Positions 1-21,490 of a DNA stretch of 24,772 nucleotides are shown here, one piece after another; position 1 is the stretch's first letter, and each line of letters opens with the position of its first letter. Below the pieces are notes generated by a model. The model saw only the letters and a program-made list of their open reading frames with translations. It had not been told where the DNA came from and did not search any database. The stretch comes from Dunaliella salina (lineage: Eukaryota > Chlorophyta > Chlorophyceae > Chlamydomonadales > Dunaliellaceae), in contig MU070444.1 in NCBI GenBank assembly GCA_002284615.2, positions 1 to 24,772 on the forward strand, given 5' to 3'. A program made the translations under genes and the position numbers.

Positions 1-64
1 CACGCACGCACGCACGCACGCACATGAATGCACGCACGCATGTATTCATACACATGTCTCAAAG
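1..64. repeat. ACGC/ACATG-rich simple repeat at the window edge
   Basis: The first 23 bases are a pure cacg/acgc tandem. It decays into cacgcatg- and cacatg-type words until about base 64. It is low-complexity DNA with no coding signal and is cut by the window edge. Confidence 0.8.
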
Positions 65-434
65 TATGCATGGGTTAGATCAGTTCAAGCATGGGCTGAA
101 CTGACCTTCCGATCGTCAAAGCATGCTTAGGTTTGTTCAATTCAAACAGTGTCTGCTTTTTGATGGCTGTTTATGTACTTGCTCAAGGTAGAAAGGATGA
201 GCAAAGATTGAAAGCCAGGCTCTTTCATTTGTGCGACACATCATGGAGTCACAGGGGCTGTCACAAATTCCAGGCAAACAAGAGAATAGGAAGGGAAAGA
301 ATGACGAAAATGACCAGTATGAAATGCTGACAGCAAAGGAGGTCGCCTCAAGCATACATGCAATTGCATGCATGGTCCATCCTATGCACAATAAAGGTGG
401 CGGGAAAAGGTGCTCCTGTTACTGGCATCTGCAG

Positions 435-1282
435 GTACATCCCAAGCCTCCATTGTCAAATGAAAACCTGCTGATCAACGAGCTCATAAGGGAGTACATG
501 ATATAGTGAGTTGTCGATGGCTGATGCAACCATCGGCAAACTCACATGCTGTGCCTATTCATTCCCCCAAGGCTTGAAAGTTCAAAATGTTCTTGCATTC
601 TCTGAAAGCGCTTTTGCAGGAGCATGCAGCAAATTTTTGAGGTCCTTTTCAATCCTTGACAGTTCGATTTCTTGTCTAAGGACACCTCATTGTATTATTG
701 CAGCAATGGCTATCGGGAGTCTTTGTCAGTGTTTGTGCCTGAAACTGGTCAGCCCCAGCTGAGACCTTTTGACCGCTCCATGATGGTACGTTTGCGGATC
801 TGCAGAATTTGAAGGTGCTGTGAATCAGCTGCTTGACTATTCAGCTGCATGATGGGAAAAGCAATTAAGTGTGGTGTGAGTATTTGGATCTGATGGTGCA
901 TGTTTTTGAATTTTGTGATGACTTTGTGATGACTGGTCAAGCCTGATTTTCAAACTACAAGAGGGGTACATCCTTATGGAATTTGTTCCAATTCTAAGCC
1001 TTCCCGGTCAATCACTTTGCAGGCTGAGAGCCTCCATATCAATGAGGGTCCTAACAGCCGACAGCTGTAAGTGGATTTTTGGCAGTGACATCAGAAACTT
1101 CAGTATAGTCATGCAAAAGCAGCATGCCAGGCCAGGATGCCATGCAAGGCATTATAAAATACTGATCATGATCTTGAAGACAGTGCACCTGAAATTGACA
1201 ATTCCCACTCACAATGACGTCTTCTGTGTTGCAGGCCTTTACTTTACACTCTCGTGAAAGGGGCCCAGGAGCCAAAGGCCAA
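435..1282 (+). CDS. CEP20: CEP20/FOR20 (FOPNL) centrosomal/basal-body protein, partial, four exons
   Basis: CEP20/FOR20 is a small LisH-containing protein of centrioles and basal bodies, needed for cilium assembly. Four exons are visible. Exon A, 435-505, contains NENLLINELIREYM. Exon B, 704-785, contains YRESLSVFVPETGQP. Exon C, 1023-1066, contains AESLHINEGPNSRQ. Exon D, 1235-1282, contains LPLLYTLVK. Acceptors are ctgcag, ttgcag, ttgcag and ttgcag. Donors are GTGAGT (506), GTACGT (786), GTAAGT (1067) and GTGAGA (1283). All phases join without a stop (2, 0, 2). The order (ENLLINELIREY, then a SGQP/TGQP block, then a PLLY block) matches the animal protein closely. The N-terminal exon is not identified and probably lies upstream or in 130-430. 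The C-terminus may be a tiny exon at 1342-1354 (frame K-L-K-I-stop) or lie further on. A decayed retrotransposon starts about 450 bp downstream. Identification is firm; the gene ends are not. Confidence 0.85.
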
Positions 1283-1341
1283 GTGAGATCTTTGAGCAAA
1301 CTTTTTCAACTTGTAATTGATCTGTGTAAGCTTTTTAGCAG

Positions 1342-1354
1342 ACTGAAAATTTAG
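1342..1354 (+). CDS. CEP20: Possible tiny terminal exon of CEP20
   Basis: After the donor at 1283, a good acceptor (ctttttagcag, ending at 1341) leads into 12 coding bases that join exon D in phase and reach TAG at 1352-1354. The implied intron is only 59 bp. An alternative acceptor after the CA repeat near 1477 opens a longer frame that runs into the retrotransposon. Weak candidate. Confidence 0.25.
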
Positions 1355-1454
1355 ACGTGCATTTCATTATCATGTGTCACAATCTATTCTTTTTGGAAAA
1401 ATGGTTTCCTTGTTGATACTTATTGCCTTTCTGAGATCTGATTCTTTTTATATA

Positions 1455-1477
1455 CATACACACACACACACACACAG
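1455..1477 (+). repeat. (CA)n microsatellite
   Basis: A short run of about 10 CA units, followed by an ag that could act as a splice acceptor. Confidence 0.85.
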
Positions 1478-1797
1478 CGATTGCCAAGTGTTTTATGAAT
1501 CTCAAAGAGTGACACCTGTATTCTCAAACCACTTTCAATGGAATTTTTGTCTAGTCGGTGATCTTGTGCTCCCCTGTGCTGTACAGTTGTTGAGGGTACT
1601 CTTTTCCACAAATCCTCAGCCTGAAGGCTTTGTATGTATCTCCTCTACTGAAGTTATTGGTTGTATGCTTCAATTCTTCTTTGGCCGTCTGTTTGTGGAA
1701 GGCTTACGCGTGCAACCATGTTGGTGTCCGCGTGAAGTTTGGTATGAGAGTAGCCATGGTCCAGCAGTCATAATTATCACCAGAGAGGAAACCACGA

Positions 1798-2692
1798 CAG
1801 ACTGCAAGCGCAAATGGCTCCACAACTCTATCCTTGATAATTGTAACTCTCACGGCTGTATTGAGTCCCTAACTAACAGCAAATCTCCAGGTCCAGATGG
1901 AAATGGAATTGCCAATGAGCTCCTTAAAGCCTTGCCTTTACAATACGAAGACATCCTCCATCAGCTTTTCACTATCGGGTGGACCACAGGAATTACTCCT
2001 AAAGCCTGGAAAGTTAGCGACACAATTCTTATCCACAAACAAAAGGGACCAGAGACTGATATTTCTTCATACAGGCCAATAGGCCTCGCCAATACTCTAT
2101 AAGCTCTGGATATGCTTAATAACCAACACAATATATGAATATGCAGAAGAGCACTCCATTCTCAGGGACATGCAAGCTGGATTCCACAAAAAGAAAGACA
2201 CCATATAGTGACTACAAAGCTTAATCATGGCTCTAGGAGACGCAAAGATATTTAACCCACATTTCTATGCCCTTATTGTGGACCTCCGCCTTCAATACCA
2301 CTGACCATGACAAGCTACTTTTTATTATGTACAACCTAAGTTTCCCCACGGATGCTATTGATATAGTCAAAAACCTTTACCACCAAGCGAGCAAACGAGC
2401 TAGGCTCCCTACAGGAAACTACGTCTCTGAAATCCCTGTAGAGAGGGGAACCATACAAGGAGGCACACTCTCTCCCTTCCTCTTCCTTATCTACATCAAG
2501 CCCCTGCTCCGCTGGCTGCATGTTGGTTACCGAGGTTACACACATGCATGCACCCCTTCCGCTCCTTCACCACAAGAAAAAATTAGAAACACAACGAGTA
2601 GTGGGGCCTTTGCTGATGACCTCATTTGTCTAATGAAAACACTTCAAACCTCCAGCTTCAAGCCAAGAAACTTATAATATAGAGGGTCATTA
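1798..2692 (+). pseudogene. Reverse transcriptase domain (broken frames) of the LINE
   Basis: RT motifs are recognisable in order. KSPGPDG precedes a helix-rich stretch (about 1880-1930). SSYRPIGLANTL ends at the frameshift at 2101. A short QAGF-type block lies at about 2160-2190 in the next frame. VERGTIQGGTLSPFLF (motif around 2440-2490) carries the expected QGxxLSP. The catalytic FADD box sits at 2609-2620, so the two catalytic aspartates survive. Frame changes at 2101 and near 2285, plus tandem stops at 2209-2214 (tag tga), prove inactivity. After FADD the frame slips again near 2670. The VDL-to-AFNTTD step of the first catalytic aspartate is split by the 2285 shift. Confidence 0.85.
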
Positions 2693-2858
2693 ACCTCTAT
2701 GCAGATTGGGCACGCCTCATCATCTCTGGAAACAAAACTAAGGTTACCTGCATCCTGCACAGCGAAGAAAGCACACTGCTGCGCGGCAACAGAAATATAA
2801 CAGACTTTGCCCAACACTTACTGGAAGAACTTTATTACAGGGCCAATCAGCCCAATTC

Positions 2859-3953
2859 ATGCGCCCTGATGAATTTTTCTGGTACTTGGGCGTCTTATTA
2901 ACCATGGACCTCAACTGGTCCCACCAGCTGCAGAGTATGACCCAAAAACTCTCTGACAAGTTGCAGCGGCTTGAACAATCATACGCTAGCCCAAAACAAA
3001 CATTAGGTTTATTGCGCACTGCTGTTATACCTAGCATAGCTTATGCCTTCCCTGTCACACCATGCTCACAGGCAAATTTGGAACACTGGGACACCTCTGT
3101 ACTCTCTACCATCAAAAAGAAATTTGGATTGTGGTCAAAAACTTGCACAGCACTCCTTCATGGAGATAAACAGAATTTCGGCCTCGGATCTATGACAGTC
3201 GAATATCACTACAGGGACGCTGCTGCTTTCACCACTAGCCTGAATGACAAGTCAAGACATGGCAGAATCACCAACCTGTTATTATGCTGCCAAACTGCTT
3301 ACCTACAAAACGTAGCCAGTGGTCTGCTAGGGCCCCAATGTCAAACTCCCAAGTATCTCAATCAAATGCTTAAATACAGCCTGCAACCACGGCAATGCAT
3401 CAGTATACATGCAAGCTGCCTAAAACTCGCATACCAAGGCCAACTTCCCTTCACTGACACCTTTCAACCTATAGCAAACATCCTATGGACACCAAAAACC
3501 CGTGCACTTCCGAGACTGATCGCTTGCATTGTACATCCTCTCATGGAAGCTGGCATTTCAAGTTTCTTTCCTATCCTTTCTGATGAGCACACACATGTCT
3601 TAAATGCCGAAACTCTGAATTCCTACCATCACACCATTGAGAAGAAGCAGACTATCGCTCTCAACAGGCTTGCGTCTCTTGCAAACAGCAATAATCTCAG
3701 CCAATCCACTATCGACCACGCTTTTACAAACACTGATGCCGACCCCAACAAAGCTCCAGAAGTCAGACAAATATATCGCAACTATTTACACCTACTCACC
3801 CAGCATACACCCTTAGGCTGGTCCTGGAGCTCTCAACAAAACCTAACTGCTCCATCCACAAGACAGTCACAGCAACAAGCGACCGAGTTCAGCCTTGCAA
3901 AACCCTCATCAAATGCAAAGTACTCCAGAAATCCATACCACAAAAAAGCTTAG
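2859..3953 (+). pseudogene. LINE RT thumb and connection region
   Basis: A 364-codon open stretch begins FFWYLGVLLTMDLNWSHQ, the YLG block that follows the RT active site in non-LTR elements. It continues through a helical region (residues 20-130) and a long poorly conserved C-terminal part. The apparent ATG at 2859 is internal to the ancestral ORF and not a real start, because the same protein continues upstream in another frame (about 2690-2850). The frame is left near 3940, where the next open frame (3895-5274) takes over. This is the longest intact piece of the element. Confidence 0.75.
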
Positions 3954-5274
3954 ACTCAACTCCACAAGATTCCTAACCTGCCCCAATGAAGTCACAGGGG
4001 TCAGTTCACCCACAATGTACACAAACTCCATCAATGCCAAAAATTTGAGAGACCATGAAAAGAGGCATGCACAGTTCCAGGGTCCTTCTGCTATACACAC
4101 TGTCTTTAAGTACGAATTTCAAATCCAAGCCATCCCTAACTGGCAAATGCTAAGCAGGAAAAGAAAAAGTACCTCACCCGCACACTCGCAATCACAATAC
4201 CTCATTCATTGGGAGCCAATGTTCATTGAAAGGTGGGCTCTGCCAATCCTTCGCAAAACAGGCCTCACAGTAGCTCATCTTGAATCCTTCCCCAGAAGCC
4301 AAATAGAAGATGATACCTGCCTAATCTGCTGGAATCCCACCAGCATGGAACATAAGAACATAATTTCATTGACGTGCCCCAATGTGACACATGCCAGCGC
4401 ACACATCACTGGAAATGCCTACTCCACCACAACCTCTGCACCCCATCACAGCGCATCCAGGCAGACCAAATTTCCACTTGGGAATGCCCTTCTTACGCTC
4501 ACCTTACTAATCCTCAAAAAAGACAGCGTACCAAGACAGCGGAAGAAACAGAAATGGTCAAAGTCACCTGAAAGCCCACTTGGGAACCAACTTCTATGCT
4601 CCTTGAACACCCAGATTTCAAGGAGCATGTCCAAAGATTCGAGCAATCTCATACAGAAATTTTCTCCTCCACAACAACACCCACCACCTGCTGACGACCC
4701 TGTAGGCAACCTCACTCGTCAAGGTTTTGAGGGAGCCACGCAGCCTTCAAACAGGTACTGGCTCACAACCCAGGACCGCCCCATGCGCAACAAGGCACGC
4801 TTTGACCTCGAGACTACTAATCCCCGGACAGACATCATACCGACAAATAGATGTGAAATTTGGCTGAGAAACGTGGATTTCATGTTACCAGGATCCAACG
4901 ACAATTTTGATGAACAACCAGAAATCCCTGTTGCATTCACCGCTCAAGCTGCATGCATTTATGACACCAAAGGGAAATGCGCAGGCATTATCACCCCTCA
5001 CCGTCTTCAAATTCTGCTTCAAGTACACAGTGCGGCCAGACAAGCTGGTCTACACACTCCAATTCAGCCCCCTGTTCAAAATGAAGCAACAGAAATCATA
5101 AGCCTTCTACACAGGTACACTTCCCAACTTGGAAAAGACAGTCAAAAAATAAAAGAATCCAATTCTTTGCGCACACCAGTAAACATTCTTACAGTTCTCA
5201 CGCGCTGTGCGCTAGTTGCCCATGAAAAACTTGTGAGCCCCCTTGATTATGACATGCACCTCAAAGCATACTGA
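3940..5274 (+). pseudogene. LINE ORF section with PHD finger and chromodomain-like segment
   Basis: This is the continuation of the retrotransposon protein in the frame ending at TGA 5272-5274. Cys pairs begin at 4318 and 4327 (CLIC). The frame then slips near 4378 to one giving C-D-T-C (4383, 4392), HHWKC (H 4407, C 4416) and WECPSY (4479-4496). The spacing is that of a C4HC3 PHD zinc finger with its conserved Trp two residues before the last Cys pair. The final Cys is replaced by Tyr (tac at 4494). Immediately downstream, KVT-stop-KPTWEP (4560-4589) followed by a helical FKEHVQRFE resembles the end of a chromodomain. The rest of the segment has no motif I recognise. PHD fingers are known in some CR1-like LINEs; the function here (chromatin reading by the retrotransposon protein) is inference. 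Confidence 0.65.
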
Positions 5275-5607
5275 AGCCCTTTTGCTTGAGACAGAGTTTT
5301 TGGGGCCAACACTGATATGTTTGGAACCAGATTCACAGGCTTCTCCTTTTACCATCCTCCATGTGATGACGAATTCATCTACTACCTTGTCATGCATGTC
5401 CTGTCTTCAATCACTAGCACAACTACCCCAACGGCCGCCTTCATGCTCCTCCACAGCCAGATGGGATGGACCAAAGAAGGATACATGCGCTGGTTCACAT
5501 GTTACCCAGACCATACTACAATCCTAGCCAAATTCCCCTCAGGGTGCCTAACATTCCAGCCACCCCAAGCCTACCTAACTCCTCTTGCTCCTCCTGAAAA
5601 AATATGA
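5275..5607 (+). pseudogene. N6-adenine-methyltransferase-like segment of the LINE
   Basis: In the same frame as the preceding segment, but after TGA codons at 5272 and 5287, there is a block reading RVFGANTDMFGTRFTGFSF. HPPCDDEF follows at 5353-5376. A hydrophobic strand, AAFMLLHSQMGW, and FQPPQAY come later. This order (FG.. block, small-residue/F strand, [DNS]PP[FYW] catalytic motif, acidic pair, helix, then a hydrophobic strand ending in W) is that of N6-adenine methyltransferases and is closest to the PCIF1 family that I know. The catalytic NPPF-type motif has degraded to HPPC, so this copy should be dead. The region is short, with no database search behind it, so the family call is moderate. 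DIRS retroelements are known to carry Dam-like methyltransferases, which makes the idea plausible. Confidence 0.5.
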
Positions 5608-6004
5608 AACGCATGCAACTTATTGCCATTTGGATAATGAGGGAAAGCAAAAGCTCTTCCATAATAACTCAAATGGGCTAAAGGATTTAAACCAAGAGAT
5701 CCAGGTAGGAAAGTGGCACCGCAGAAGCAGTCAACAGATTGCAGAAAATCAAAACACTACCCTCTCTTTTAAAGCACCCTGCACATGGAGGAAGAAATTT
5801 GCACTTTTGCATCATGACACGCACAACATTTTTGAAGTCTGCAGCCAAAAAAGAACCATCACACCTGTTGTACAACCATACCTGCAACCCCTGCAACCAA
5901 AGATCCCAGGCTGGCGACACCTAACATATACAGATGGCAGTGTCATAAAGTCCAACAACAAGAATACACAGCAAGCACGAGCATCCTTTTTCATCCCGGA
6001 TACT
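5608..6004 (+). pseudogene. RNase H domain start of the LINE, truncated by SINE
   Basis: An open frame, reached by another frameshift near 5600, ends in WRHLTYTDGS (TDGS at 5930-5941) and then ASFFIPDT. This is the first catalytic-Asp strand of a retroelement RNase H, with the usual second strand. The remaining RNase H motifs are absent because the sequence switches at about 6005 to an unrelated SINE-like repeat. The upstream 90 residues have no recognised motif. An RNase H remnant placed after the RT agrees with the LINE assignment. Confidence 0.7.
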
Positions 6005-6005
6005 G

Positions 6006-6462
6006 CGTAATAGTGACGGACGGAGTGCGCAGGAAGCCAAGAGGCTGTGGTGCAACTCCACCCCGTACTATATGTATCGAAGGTGTAACGTCGGATATCC
6101 TGCCACCAGACATGGCTTGGTCCTGTTGGCCTAGCGCAACCGTCACGTTACACATGGTAGCAATCTGTTTCGATCTTGAAGTCCCTGGTTCGAGCCTCAC
6201 TGGGAGGTGTTTGTGATTTTCCTGCGTGGGTCGCCGCGGCAGAAGGGTCGTCCACCCGCGACCGCAAAAGAAAGCCAGTAGGATGTCTCTTGAGAAGGGA
6301 AGGGAGAGTACAACGTAATAGTGGTGGACGGAGTGCGCTGGAAGCCAAGAGGCTGTGGTGCAACACCACCCGGTACTAGATGTATCACGAAGGTGTCCCA
6401 GTAGACATCCAGCCACCAGATATGGCTCGGTCCTTTTGGCCTAGCGCAACCGTCACGTTACA
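6006..6462 (+). mobile_element. tRNA-derived SINE, partial tandem dimer
   Basis: Bases 6006-6152 and 6314-6462 are about 85-90 percent identical direct copies (starting cgtaatag, ending cgtcacgttaca), separated by a unique 161-bp segment. The first copy runs into a tRNA-like pol III promoter. An A-box-like tggcctagcgc lies at 6128-6138, and the B box ggttcgagcc at 6187-6196 is a perfect match to the GGTTCGANNCC consensus. The arrangement reads as one full SINE unit (about 310 bp) followed by a second truncated just after its A box. It lies exactly where the RNase H frame of the LINE stops. Clear flanking target duplications were not found. Confidence 0.6.
6127..6197 (+). promoter_or_regulatory. 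Pol III internal promoter (A and B boxes) of the SINE
   Basis: A-box-like tggcctagcgc (6128-6138) and B box ggttcgagcc (6187-6196) are about 58 bp apart, the spacing of a class II tRNA with a long variable arm. The second SINE copy keeps only the A box (about 6438-6448). Confidence 0.55.
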
Positions 6463-7315
<853 letters not shown>

Positions 7316-7591
7316 AAGGGGGGTGCAGTCCATTCTTAATTCAAATATGAATAGACTGAAATATACGTTAGGTGATCATAGCTTATTGCGGCTGGACAAG
7401 GGGAATGAAGAACTTCGTATAATTAAGTGATTGTACGAGTTGTTGATATATCCATTGAAAATGCTTTTAAATCATAAAATCCGCGCGAAAAACTTGCCGT
7501 CTAGTTATCTATGACAAGCAAATAGTATCAAGCTCAGTGTAGATCCTACTCCAGGCATCTCAATCAGGTTTATCAAAATCCAGGTGTAGTG

Positions 7592-19195
<11,604 letters not shown>

Positions 19196-19247
19196 TGTTC
19201 TTCTCATGGTGCACTTTGCCAAATGTGAGAAGTTTTCAACCAAATAA

Positions 19248-19275
19248 GCAGCAGCAGATGCTGTTGGTCAAGGGT
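19248..19275 (+). repeat. Duplicate of an exon 5 segment in the 3' flank
   Basis: gcagcagcagatgctgttgg plus tcaaggg repeats 19140-19166 of exon 5 (gcagcagcagatgctggtgg, tcaggg) about 108 bp downstream, beyond the stop codon. Confidence 0.8.
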
Positions 19276-19420
19276 GGTACAATCATCGGAGGCGTTGATA
19301 AATTGCCCTCCGTGCACTTCTCTGTGCTTCTTTGTTCCGTTGGTCTGGACTGGTGGGGCTCTTTGTCAGCTTTAGCACTGACTACATGGTCTTTCCTTCA
19401 TGCATGCTGACTTTTGCCAG

Positions 19421-19723
19421 GTGTGAACTTCTTCTCAATGGTGCAAATTGACAAATTGGCCAAATTTCATACCCTCCTAGGTTTGGACGGGGTCCTCTAC
19501 ACACCTTTCTCATTGGAGTCTCTAAAAGAATTTGGTCTTGACACTTAAAGGCCACCAAGCTTGCTCTGGATCTTCATGCTCATTCTGTCCAACAGGCTAC
19601 AATACAAACTGCTAGCACCAGACGAGTTCTTGAGAAGACCTTTTACTCCCATCAGCAATATTAGGCAGTTGGTACAGCTGATAACCCACCAATCCTCATT
19701 GGCTTTTTCATCCTTTGATTTAG
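19421..19723 (+). pseudogene. Unidentified coding-like segment after the S1 stop
   Basis: After acceptor-like ttttgccag (19420), the plus frame from 19423 reads VNFFSMVQIDKLAKF and LGLDGVLYTPFSLESLKEF to a TAA at 19546. The same frame then continues with LQYKLLAPDEFLRRPFTP and QLVQLITHQSSLAF up to a donor-like GTGATG at 19724. The entry phase (1) equals that of S1 exon 5, so 19421-19548 could be an alternative last exon. Alternatively the whole 100-codon frame with one stop is a decayed gene. The minus strand is also open over 19545-19772, so strand is not certain. No family recognised. Confidence 0.35.
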
Positions 19724-19999
19724 GTGATGCATGCAAGGCAGGTAGGGAGAACCTGGTGTGACTTAGTCGCATTGCTCTTCATATCCCTGTGGGGGTGAGT
19801 GCGGTGAATGGGAGGTGTCATGGGTCCTAATCCTGGAGGGGGCATCTTTGGAAGTCCTTTCCTTGATGCATGCTCTGTGACCGCTACGTGCGTTGAGCGT
19901 AGGAATTTCCAATTTGCCCAAAGTGGTTCATGGGACATATGGTGTCTGGGCCCAGAGTGGTTGGCTTGGGAAGCATTTCCACTGCCGCCAGGAGGCTTA
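19724..19999 (+). other. Unassigned intergenic stretch
   Basis: No gene or recognised repeat before copy 3 of the dispersed repeat. Confidence 0.5.
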
Positions 20000-20440
20000 A
20001 AAAGAAAAAGTAGTGGAACACACGTCCAAAAACTGGGTGGGACCCCCCTGACCCACCCACCCACCCCAAACCCCCCCTTGCAGTAACCCTACGCGGACAA
20101 AAGGGTATCAATCTGCTCCTTTTTGTAAAAGCTATCCATCTGTATACTCACCATACTAAAACAGTGAGTCGCAGCGGAGTTAAGAGACAAAAACTGAGCA
20201 GCGGACGCCCATGCATACCTGCCCTTCCAGGCACCCACAACTGGCTTGCAAGTGGAACCACTACCTGCCCTCGTGACTTCACCATGCATGATCACATCAT
20301 ACATTGTCACTATCCTCGAAGTTTGAACTGATCTGCCGCATGTTCGCCTCTACACCCCCTGCTGCCCACACCCTTGCGTATATGGCACTGACTCCCAGCC
20401 ATGCATACAGACCTCCCCCAGGGGGTGTCCCAAATTCTTG
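20000..20440 (-). repeat. Dispersed repeat family, copy 3
   Basis: Minus-oriented. Its reverse complement has gaggatagtgacaatgtatg, catggtgaagtcac, gccagttgtgggtgcctgga, gcgtccgctgctcagttttt and aaaaaggagcagattgatac in the same order as copy 2. It is the copy most like copy 2. Confidence 0.75.
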
Positions 20441-20629
20441 AGAAGCCCATTTTCACCGACAGACACCGTCGGAATGTTGTATTTCGCTACCAGATGCAAT
20501 TAGGTAAGGTAAGGTTACATCGCTATATCCGCCTCGTAAACGAGGGCAGCTGAGCGGAAACACAAACCTGGAACTAGACAAGTCTTCAAAAAATGCGTAT
20601 AGAAATGTCAACTGTTTAGGAACATGCGC

Positions 20630-21477
20630 TCAAAGTACCACATAAAGCAAAGGTTCTCCAAGTAAGCATGAGTAAGCACTGAGAACCTTAGAAGTTTGTT
20701 TGGCATTAGAAGGGGTGATCAAAACAGCATCTGGTCAACTGGAGTTGAGCCGTTTCCTCTCTGGAAGGTTACGAGGGAAGAAGTAAGCAGGTAAAGTTCT
20801 GTTTGAGGCATGTGTAGGGAGTTGGAGGTTGTGTTGAGCAAGCTTAAAATCGCTTCCTATGTCTGTGTAGACCATGCCTGCCCCTACAGGGCATTTGCTG
20901 AGGGCTTTTGTAATCATTCTGCCTGCATTTTTAAGGCATTCAGTTTTCCTGTTGGAGATGATATGGTTTTGGCAGCCTGAGAGCATGTGGAGTGCGCTGT
21001 CCAAATGATGGCAGCCTGGGAGGGGACAAGATGGATCAGTTGACCTTGTAAAACGTACTGCATGTTTTTGGTTGTAGACGGTGCCTGTGTGGTTTTGCAG
21101 GATGGTACGCTTCATGGGTACAGGAATATTGGGCATATTTCTGAAGGCATTGCTGATTTTTTATCTACTTGCGGTGATAAGTTTTGATAGTAAGAGTAGC
21201 CTGTTTTGGCATTAGCATATCCAAGCTTGTGTTCAGAATGCATGTGGGATTTGAGGGCATCTTGAAGATTGGGAAAATAGGTGAGCTTGTGGGCGGGTGG
21301 TGGAGCCGCAGGTGTGCCTGCAGCATGCAATCTTTCTTCCTTGGCTAACCAGAACATATTTGTATATGGATTTCCACCAGGACCTGCATCAGGGATCACG
21401 GTGTCTGCCACGCAGTTCTGGGCTTGCTTTGCCTGATGTTTTGCCAAAGCATCTGCACGGAGGGTTACTAGAAGCAC
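20630..21477 (-). mobile_element. 3' end of a second non-LTR element: RNase H end plus restriction-like endonuclease
   Basis: Minus strand. The piece starts at about 21477 with RADALAKHQA, the last RNase H helix, usually preceded by GNE. A linker leads to a frameshift near 21130. The frame to 20737 then contains CPLPGC, HHLDSALH and MLSGC, i.e. C-x4-C-x7-H-x4-C (20970-21028), the zinc knuckle that precedes the restriction-like endonuclease of R2/Dualen-type LINEs. A TGA at 20737-20735 interrupts NSS-stop-PDAVLITP, where RPD is the nuclease motif (CGA to TGA is the simple explanation). The frame continues to about 20630. The fragment is 5'-truncated, frameshifted and inactive. It supplies the C-terminal half that the first LINE lacks; whether they are one family is inference. 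Confidence 0.75.
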
Positions 21478-21490
21478 CTGGCTCTAGAAC

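Larger units (their letters stand above)
1750..6004 (+). mobile_element. Decayed non-LTR retrotransposon (LINE) encoding RT, PHD finger, methyltransferase-like and RNase H segments
   Basis: This is a 5'-truncated, inactivated copy of a non-LTR retrotransposon. Domain order along the plus strand: RT fingers/palm (about 1798-2690), thumb/connection (2859-3953), linker, PHD finger (4318-4496), chromodomain-like WEP segment (about 4554-4655), methyltransferase-like block (about 5275-5600), RNase H start (about 5900-6004). The frame is broken by at least seven shifts or stops: a shift at 2101, stops at 2209-2214, shifts near 2285, 2670, 2840, 3940, 4378 and 5600, and TGA codons at 4569, 5272 and 5287. 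No apurinic-type endonuclease domain is visible upstream, so the 5' end is missing. The 3' end is lost at a SINE insertion near 6005. RLE-type algal LINEs such as the Dualen/RandI group combine RT and RNase H, and the minus-strand fragment at 20630-21477 supplies the matching C-terminus. Family assignment is inference; RT and RNase H are clear. Confidence 0.85.

Noticed and set aside
133..330. Frame with RLKARLF as a possible N-terminal exon of CEP20
   Set aside because: LKAR resembles the family's N-terminal block, but the only good donor (GTGCGA) is in the wrong phase for exon A.
5991..6416. 141-residue minus-strand frame over the SINE
   Set aside because: It follows the direct repeat of the SINE and shows no domain; repeated peptide blocks mirror the DNA repeat.
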